Of a DNA stretch of 64,000 nucleotides, positions 56,736 to 64,000 are shown one piece after another. Both the position numbers and the translations under genes were made by a program. The notes beneath the pieces are model-generated. The model did not search any database and was not told the origin of the DNA. It worked only from the letters and a program-made list of their open reading frames with translations. The stretch covers positions 7,705,501 through 7,769,500 of the forward strand of contig OY743189.1 of assembly GCA_963555705.1 (NCBI GenBank), in the 5' to 3' direction. This DNA is from Ligustrum vulgare. Taxonomy: Eukaryota; Streptophyta; Magnoliopsida; Lamiales; Oleaceae. Each line of letters begins with the position of its first letter. Within the stretch, counting starts at the first letter, position 1.

Positions 56736-57900
56736 TGATCGCTAAATCTGTAGGTGTATGGTATTAGCCAAGTAATAAAATATGACAAAAATATCTTTCC
56801 CACAATGACCAAGTACTAATTTAGTTCCATTTATGTAAATCGCACAATAAGATTAGTAGAGATTGATAATATCTGCTTAAACTTATATCTAATTTAATTA
56901 ACAAACCAAATTAATTAATGTGAAGACTATATGAATCTTAATGAATGGTAATCTCTAGGACTTCGAATGATGGCGTTAAAAAATATCGAGCGTAGGATTA
57001 CTTGAATAAGCGGGGCGTTCAATTTCAAAGTTTTCAAAGAAATTGACATAAAATTTACACACGGGCTCAGATTTTGGCCCATAATATGTTTTTGGAATCG
57101 TCTCGACGAGCCGGACTAAACTAGCCACTTTGCCACTACTGATAATGGATATTGGGCTTTTGAAATCATCTATACAACTAAAAACAATAATTTACGTATT
57201 TATTGTCTATTTTCGTCATTTCCTTTTATTTCTCGTTTTAGGGTTAGGGTTTGATATTGAAGCGCATTGCTTTGCATTTTGAGTAGTTTTTTTTTTTTTT
57301 TTTTTGTATTAAACTTATTATTCTTGGAGTTTCTCCCAATTATGCAATTCGATTCAGTATTATTTTGAATCAACGATTTGAATTCTTGTTATCTTCTTTC
57401 ATATATGTTTCAGCCTGCATCATTGAATCTCCCTGTGCTCATTAGTTTTTATATCAGTCACATAATTTTACAATATTTATTTGAATACGAAGATCAATGT
57501 TCCTAATTTATTTAATATTTTCTCTTAAGTAGAATTAAATAATCCTCACTATGATCCTACAACTTTATGAAGGATGCGAACATGTAAAGATGCATTAAAT
57601 CACGAAAACATTAATTCAAATGGATCATGAAAGTATAACGGTATATCTTTATCCCCTATCGAACATAATAATGATTGTTATTACTTACTATAATTTATAT
57701 TCATTTTCTCGAACGTAAATTGAAATCACATAATAATTTAATTAATGATCAAGTAATGGAAAAGACATCAAACTTCTAACAATCACTCAAAACTAAACAC
57801 GTATATACCATGTATCAATGTCAATAAATTAATATTAAAATATCAAATCATAAGGCTCAATATTAGTTTAGCATCTATAAAATAGCCTAACTGATAAGGA
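56736..57900 (-). mobile_element. Gypsy LTR fragment (minus)
   Basis: Starts beside the PBS with GATCGCTAAATCTGTAGGTG and GTAATAAAATATGAC, analogous to LTR ends at 21775 and 37268, and contains TTATCCCCTATCGAA (about 57650), also in the Y LTR (37690). A T20 run lies at 57285-57306. The distal border is not clear and part may belong to other repeats. Confidence 0.5.
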
Positions 57901-57974
57901 TAGAGATAAATCAGAAAACTGATGGCATTATCATATCTCATAGCCGTGTTCAGTGCTTAGATAGAACCTTATTC

Positions 57975-58526
57975 ATTGTAATGTTAAGGACCCAGGTATC
58001 TTCACTATTCCTTACAAAATAGGTAAAGTAAGAGTTAATAAAGCGATGTTAGATCTAAGAGCTTCAATAAATATCATACCCCTATCTGTTTATTCATCTT
58101 TGAATATTGGTCCATTAAAAGAAACGAGTGTGATTTTTCAACTTGCTGATAGATATAATATAATATATATCCTGAAGGTGTCTTAGAAGATGTTTTAGTA
58201 CAAGTAAATGAGTTGGTTTCTCCTGCTGCTGATTTTTATGTACTTAATATGGACGAAAATTCTTCTTCTAATTCTACACCAATTCTTTTAGGAAGACTAT
58301 TTTTGAAAACATCCGGACAAAAATTGATGTGCATGATGGTACACTCACGATGGAATTTGATGATGAAAATATTAAGTTTAACATTTATGATGCCATAAAT
58401 TATCCTAAAGATGTTAATTCTGTCTATTTTATTGATGTTGTTAATTGCTTAGCTCAGAATGTTTTCCAAGTTGGTGAAAATGATGGCCTGCAAGTTGACA
58501 ATAACAAGCATCGCAAAGTTGATTGC
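57975..58526 (+). pseudogene. Gypsy aspartic protease, left part of a split copy
   Basis: In three frames: LKDPGIFTIPYKIGKVRVNK and AMLDLRASINIIPLSVYSSL (active-site loop usually DLGAS, here DLRAS), LEDVLVQVNELVSPAADFYV with PILLGRLFLKTS, and then KIDVHDGTLTMEFDDENIKF (58329-58526). This is plant gypsy retropepsin with frameshifts and a changed catalytic loop. The reading continues across the solo LTR: removing 58527-61127 and one target copy joins it to CHRHKPFYKG at 61128. Confidence 0.78.
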
Positions 58527-59033
58527 TGTAACGCTCCAAATTCCGTAAAGCTCGGGACGTCACTTCTCCTTTAAATCTAATTTTATTGCGGAAAATAATT
58601 GAATTCGAAACATCATATTTATGTGAACAATTTCAACAGTAAATAAATTAAATTTGATAAATGCATAAAAACGTTGAAATCTTAACTTTCAAAGAAAGTA
58701 ACGACAAATAATTAAATTGACGATGTTCTTGACTTTAAATATCATATTTAAAATAACGACATATAAATAAATTGACACTATTCATGAATCGTGACTTTAA
58801 AAAAAATATAGCTTCATTATTATTTGCCACCACAGCCCTTTCATTCGTCACCATCTCCGAAATCTGCAATTTGTAAGTTTAAAAATAGGGGTGAGCATTT
58901 CATAGAAATACTCAATAGGTTCAGCGCAAATTAAATAAACTGTTCAGTAAATAACACATATAATCATGCCACTTCATTCATAAATTCTCATTCTCATGCA
59001 ATAAGCAATTGGATCTCATACATCATAAATTTT

Positions 59034-59246
59034 CATGCCCGAAGACATGTGGATCTGGGCCCGAAGGCAACTGGTCCATGCTCGAAGACATGTGGATCTA
59101 GGCCCGAAGGAAATTGGTCCATGCCCGAAGACATGTGGATCTAGGCCCGAAGGCAATTGGTCCATGCCCGAAGACATGTGGATCTAGGCCCGAAGGCAAT
59201 TGGTCCATGCCCGAAGACATGTGGATCTGGCCCGAAGGCAATTAAT
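59034..59246. repeat. 43-bp minisatellite, five units
   Basis: Units start at 59034, 59077, 59120, 59163 and 59206 (exact 43-bp steps). Each is a dimer of related halves, GCCCGAAGACATGTGGATC and GCCCGAAGGCAATTGGTCC. The middle units are almost identical and the outer ones vary slightly. It lies inside the solo LTR, near its 3' end in minus orientation. Confidence 0.95.
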
Positions 59247-59689
59247 TCTCATAAATTACGTAATCACATGCATAAATTTACAATACGGGTTTACTTAATA
59301 TTGCGCAATTAGAATAAAAGATTTTTGAAGTAATGAACCTACCTTAAGATATTTCTGAACTTGCTTAAAAATGATTCTAGCTTTCTTGAAAATCCCGCGC
59401 CTCGTCTAGCCCTAAAATAAATAATTTTCCTATTAGAAAACTTGAAATTAAAATTTTGAAATATAAAAATAAATTTGAGGGTTAAATTGAAAGAATTTAA
59501 AAGTGTAAAACTCGAACTAAAATGGTAAAGTGTAAAGATTTGAGATCTTGTGCAAATAATTGAAATTAGGGAACCAATTTGCAGGGGCTGAATTAAAGGA
59601 TTTTACAAAGGCTAGTACTAAAATGCAAATCTCAAAAATTAAAACAATAATATCATCACAACTCCCTCTCACTCCCCATTTTCGTTAAC

Positions 59690-59715
59690 AGAGAGAGAGA
59701 GAGAGAGAGAGAGAG
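59690..59715. repeat. GA microsatellite
   Basis: About 13 GA units within the solo LTR, next to GTCGCGAAAGAGAGGAC. GA tracts often lie near LTR promoters, but no role is shown here. Confidence 0.9.
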
Positions 59716-61127
59716 GTCGCGAAAGAGAGGACGCTGGTCCTCTCGTACAAGGCCAACCGCCGGCGGTGATGCCGGAGGTCGAGTGGTGCTACAAGGGGTG
59801 AAAATATGGTAGCAAGGGCAAGGTTTATGGGCGAATTGGGGCTGAACAACGAGGCTCGATTTCAAGCTTGGGGTGATGTTTTCCGGCAATATTTCGGTCC
59901 ATACGAGGGTCGACGGTAGAGGTAAGGTTCTGTGCTTCTTCTATTTCTTGGTTTGGAGTTTGATTTTGGATGATTGATTGGGGAAATTTGAGGGCGATTG
60001 AGAAGTGGGCAGTAGCGATTGACGTGGTGTGGTGGTGGTCTTGGAGAGGCGGTGATGCATGTGGTGGCGTTGTGGTGGTTTGGGTTTGGCGATTGTTTTT
60101 GGTCACTTGGCAAGCAGTGTAATGGTCCAGTTTTGGTTGAGATGATGAAGGTTTGCTGCAGTTTGTAGGTTTGGATTTAAGCTGGGTAAAGGTTGGAGGT
60201 GGCCGAGAATGAGGTGTTTGAAATTAAACATTGCAGATTGTGGACTGGTTTGCAGTTGGTGATGATGATTCAATCTTCGAAGTGAAACAAGGGCAGGGGG
60301 TTGTGAATTTGGTTTTGCAGTATAATGATGAATTTGATTTCTCAAAATTTGATTTGTATGTGCTTTTGGCTGTGAAAGGGGTGATGGTGATTCGAGCGGT
60401 GAAGGGGTCTCGATCTCGAGTTGTGTGGTTATGTTTTCTGTTGAATTGATGTTGGTGATATGTGGTGATGGAGATCGATTGCAGATTGTGCAGTGGAGTT
60501 TGGTTGTTTTGGTTGTGAAGAAGGCAGAGGATAGGCGAGCGTCTTAGGTGGTGGTTCGATGAAATAGGCCGCTGGTTATGGAGGATGGCTGCCTTGAATA
60601 TACTTTGAGAGAGAAGAAAGTATACCGTGCAAGAGGTTTGGGTGTCCTGAATGCAAGGGATAGGGATCCAATTAATAGTTGATTTAGGTGTTAAACATGG
60701 TAGTTTAGGTTAAATCTTGATTTATGGAAAATTGTGAGAATTTTGGAAGTGAATATGGTTGTGTAAGGAAATACTTGAAAAATAAGTTGTTGATTTAGTT
60801 GGGCCAAGAATTTATTGATTGGGTTGTTAAAAGGGCTTAAATGATCGGTAAAACATTTGGGCTCGAGATGTTGGATTGGATTAAAACAGTTGAAATTTGG
60901 GACTTAATATGATTAAAGCTTGGGCTTTTGAAAATAAACTGTGATATTGAAATATTTTTGATAAAAATTGAAATTTGACTAAGTATTTAAATAAATTTAA
61001 TTTCACTTAATTGGCTAGACGAACACGCATTTAAAAATAAATGAATGAATGAGCAAAGCCCAAGCGACGCGTTTTTAAAATAAAAATATTTATTTGAATA
61101 AAATCACGAAAATTCTCGGTCGCTACA

Positions 61128-61340
61128 ATTGCCACAGACATAAACCTTTCTATAAAGGTTGAAAATTTAAAGTTGTCGAAATTTTATAAACAGACTGTCA
61201 CAAATAAGTTTGGACAGTAACCAGTTAACAGTAAAACGTTAAAATATGTTTTAGCGCAATACCAGATGAATCTTGCTAATGCAGATTCGTCTGGATAGTA
61301 AAACGGAAATGGACAGAATAAATTATGCAGAATTATAAAT
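61128..61340. other. Unassigned stretch right of the solo LTR
   Basis: The first codons (CHRHKPFYKG) continue the split gypsy frame. The rest is AT-rich DNA that passes without a clear border into the copia-type LTR. Confidence 0.4.
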
Positions 61341-62483
61341 AGACAAGAACACAATAATTTGAGATTAACGTGGGAAAAACCTTTCAGGGAAAAACCCACG
61401 GCCCGCATCATGCGGACAAAAATCAATCACTATATAAGGAATGAGTTTATACAGATCAATCTAAACTATAGTATAAATCTACGCATAGACTTTATCAAAC
61501 ATCCAAGAAATAGATCACTCCCTGATCCTTCTATGGCATGTAATATGATCTAGCGTTCCACCACTCTTCTGTAGCTTTCTTTGAATCTGCAACACTTTTT
61601 CAGCAACCTCAAACTCCCATTCGAACACGATCCAAACCTCCCGTTTGATCTTCATTCTGAAATTCCTTCCTTCTTTAAGTGATTGAATCCTCCTCCCGGA
61701 GTACCGAAGTCACAACACAATTGAAGCCTTTAATATTTGTGCCCCACACGAAAATAGGCTTCGTGACTCTTTCTTGTAGTGGAAGTGAATTTGTGAAGCA
61801 CCTCACTGATTTTTTGTTTTTTCACGTCTTAAGAAAAACATCCCGTTTTTCTTCTATTTAAAGTACAATTAGGTTACTTGAATTCCAAGTTTGCTTATTG
61901 CACAAAATCTCTAATACCTGCAAAATACAGTAGAGATAATTAGAAAAAGGTAAGATAATTATTCTTAAATAAATCTTACCATAAAATGAGATAATGATAA
62001 ATCTTGAAAGATCTTACCATTTACCAATCAAGTGATAAACTTTGATACCAATCAACCATATTTTCGGCCCTATCAAGATTCTTCATGATCAAGATTTTCG
62101 ACCAAATAATCTCACCATATGCAAAGATAAGATTGAAATATTCACGATCATAATAAGAAGAAACTTACCATATCTAAGGATAAGCTTGAGTGCCAAGGAT
62201 AAACACAAAATATATCATCAAGAAATTTACCAATATCACAAGATATCAAGATCAGGATTTCGAGATTATGATCCTAATCAAATCAATATTTCTTGATCAT
62301 TATTTTTCCAACAATAACATGATTTTCGAAAATAAGAGATATATTTTTCTCCAAAAAAAATATTTGCATAATTTAAATAAACTTAATAAATTACTAAATA
62401 CACGTACATAGTAATTAAATTACGTTTACTTAAAATTACACATTTGTGGAAAAATAGGAAATGCCAATAATATAAAATTAACA
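61341..62483 (-). mobile_element. SIRE-like copia 3' LTR (far end not resolved)
   Basis: On the minus strand the stretch starts TGTTAATTTTATATTATTGG at 62483, immediately after a polypurine tract, and contains CCGCATGATGCGG and CGTGGGTTTTTCCCTGAAAG (about 61380-61415), words common in LTRs of SIRE/Maximus-type copia. Small frames inside it (61679-61861, 62042-62411) are not genes. Confidence 0.55.
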
Positions 62484-62500
62484 ATCTCCCCCTTTGGCTT
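62484..62500 (-). other. Polypurine tract of the SIRE-like element
   Basis: The minus strand reads GCCAAAGGGGGAGAT directly before the LTR start. This is the expected plus-strand primer site and fixes the orientation of the element running in from the right edge. Confidence 0.7.
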
Positions 62501-62836
62501 TTTCTATTTTTCCAAAACCAATCATCTTTTCATAAACACAAGAAATCAACAAGCTCCCCCTATCAAAAATCTCTCCCTCAAGATATGCATCATGATAAAC
62601 ACAATCAACACATAGAGAGCATAAATCAAAAAGATGATATGACATGCAAATGCTACTCCCCCTTTTCGGAGAAAGAGGAGAAGCCATATGGTTCACAAAA
62701 CCAGCACGCAAAATCGACAACCTAAAGTTGATCACAAGAACAATCATGTTAAAGGAAAACAGAAGAACAATGTTTCAAAATCATTGAAAATAAGCAGATG
62801 GAACTGGCGGGGTTGAGATCAGTCCTAGGTCTTCTT
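62501..62836 (-). other. 3' untranslated region of the SIRE-like element
   Basis: Between the extra ORF and the polypurine tract. Contains further CTCCCCCT words (62551-62580 and 62656-62664) that look like repeated polypurine blocks on the minus strand. No gene. Confidence 0.5.
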
Positions 62837-64000
62837 TTAATTCTTTGAGGCAGGGAGCTTATTGGCAGCAACTGTCCTCTTTTCCTTGGCTACCACAGGA
62901 GCCACATCTTTCGAAGACCCTCCAAGTAGCTGATCTAATGTGTCTTCAAGACGTTTGACACGCACACTGAGGTCAGATATGTCAGCCTTCAACCCAACAT
63001 TCTCCGCTTCCACCTGGTCTATCCTGGCATCCTTACCAGCAGAGTCCTGATTCCCAGCAGTCTCTTCCACAACCTGTTTCCTGTGACCCGTCTATACCTC
63101 CGGAGTTTTTCTACGTCTGGACCTGTTTAGCACTTTGGGAGTGATCACAAGGTCATCCTCCAATGTCTGGATACCCTGATCACTCAGAAACTGTGTAATA
63201 ATCCCAGGGTACACCAACAAATAAGTATTCCCCTGTCGAGGGCCACTCCCTGAGACCCTACCAATGATTGAATTCCAGATTCGTGCAGCAAGGTCAATAT
63301 TACGTTTACTCCCTAGGAGAAACAAGGTTCTGGAAGATTCTCTCTTAAAACTTGAGTCATGGATGAGTTGGTCAAAATTTGCCTTCACAATTTTGTGAAG
63401 AATTTTGTATTTCTTGAACATCTCCAACCTAGGCAATTGTTTTAACCGCTTCACTAGCCACGTGATCTTACCCCCTGACAACTCCATCGTGATTTCATCA
63501 TTAGTGGCTTCCATAGATTCATCCTCATCAGCCACATCCTCATTCAATCCTAACCACTTTCTAAGTTTCTTTGTAGAAATCTTAATCAATTGTCCCCTAA
63601 CAAATAGTTAAGTAGTAAACAGATATTTTTTGGAGTTAAAACCAATAAGGATATTTGCATAAAATTCTTTAACCAAGGTCTCATTGATCTCCCCATCACA
63701 TTCAGTCAACTTCTTCAACCCAAAGTGTGACACAATATCATCTACTTCAAAATCATCAAATTCGCCTACAGTCACTCTAGATTCATAATGCAGCCGTTTT
63801 CCCAAAATGTGCTTTTGGAAATCAGAGTATGCCTCAGACGACCAAAATTTAAAATTAAATGGGGTAAACATACCTCTAGCAGTCTGCATGGGGGTGCAGA
63901 CGAATGAAGTTATGTCAATTTTGGATCTCACTAGACCCGCAGCTGTGTCACCCTTTTTCTTTTTCGAACTTACAGTGACTTCTGCCTTCTGTTTTCCCTT
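62837..64000 (-). pseudogene. Extra ORF of a SIRE-like copia (plant transposon protein domain), partial
   Basis: One minus-strand frame runs in from the right edge to 62837 with two stops: TAA at 63608-63610 and TAG at 63092-63094. It reads LHYESRVTVGEFDDFEVDDI and ETLVKEFYANI, then FVRGQLIKISTKKLRKWLGL, ARIWNSIIGRVSG and YPGIITQFLSDQGIQ, resembling the putative plant transposon protein domain PF20167. A basic segment (SRRRKTPEV) and coiled coil (VKRLEDTLDQLLGG) follow. Its place just before the polypurine tract fits the env-like extra ORF of SIRE/Maximus elements. Function unknown; the start lies outside the window. Confidence 0.65.

Larger units (their letters stand above)
58527..61127 (-). 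mobile_element. Large solo LTR, perfect TSD ATTGC
   Basis: Plus-strand ends are TGTAACGCTCC and GGTCGCTACA; on the minus strand it reads TGTAGCGACCGAG...GAGCGTTACA, a gypsy-type LTR. ATTGC flanks both sides exactly (58522-58526 and 61128-61132). No internal genes, so it is a solo LTR of 2601 bp. Open frames at 59656-60449 are Pro/His/Thr-rich products of GT-rich DNA and are not called. The perfect TSD suggests a fairly young event. Confidence 0.9.

Noticed and set aside
59656..60449. Pro/His/Thr-rich ORFs on both strands
   Set aside because: They lie within the solo LTR in GT-rich DNA, overlap on opposite strands and lack any domain.
62039..62049. tRNA-iMet-like PBS (TGGTATCAAAG on the minus strand)
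   Set aside because: It lies within the SIRE-like LTR region and no LTR border or downstream gag fits it; probably chance.

Overview
This window looks like a piece of a flowering-plant nuclear genome, probably a eudicot. It is AT-rich, holds one intact intron-less plant-type gene, and is otherwise filled with nested plant transposons: Ty3/gypsy elements of Athila-like type, Ty1/copia, a Cassandra TRIM, CACTA, Helitron, MULE, Tourist-like MITE and LINE remains. I saw no bacterial-style operons, CRISPR arrays, tRNA genes or full rRNA genes. All calls come from reading the sequence and from remembered family features; no database search was run.

Layout. 1-3.2 kb: gene-free DNA with a GTAATGTT-rich tract and an LTR-like piece carrying ACGGCCGT palindromes. 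3.2-13.3 kb: a plus-strand gypsy element (G1) whose 5' LTR is split by a complete but dead minus-strand copia (3686-9047) and whose interior holds an organelle-like insert and a rearranged Cassandra cluster with 5S-rRNA-derived sequence (11379-12677). 13.3-28.2 kb: a minus-strand Athila-like gypsy (G2) with readable gag, protease and RT, broken by a CACTA element with an Ulp1-type protease (14490-18245); its LTR is split by a plus-strand small-ORF gypsy (X). 28.2-33.7 kb: a related element (Z) whose 3' LTR contains a solo LTR. 35.2-37.3 kb: a decayed plus-strand copia. 37.3-47.2 kb: a minus-strand gypsy (Y) invaded by a second CACTA derivative and two adjacent Helitrons.

The only convincing host gene is a berberine-bridge-enzyme-like FAD oxidase at 48944-50602, with TATA box, signal peptide and both FAD-linking residues. 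Its 3' end is disturbed by a mosaic duplication of its own sequence. A Helitron (50774-54280) that contains a MULE begins 81 bp past that duplication.

54.3-64 kb: another plus-strand gypsy remnant, a LINE endonuclease fragment, a minus-strand gypsy LTR/PBS, a gypsy protease split by a 2.6-kb solo LTR with perfect 5-bp target duplications, and the 3' end of a SIRE-like copia whose extra ORF runs off the right edge.

The most unusual signals are shared by gypsy families that otherwise differ: a 23-bp hairpin at the LTR tip whose stem changes in a compensated way, a tandem-duplicated non-coding module in five elements, and GC-rich palindrome clusters in both LTRs and interiors. These suggest conserved cis-acting parts of a small-ORF gypsy group.
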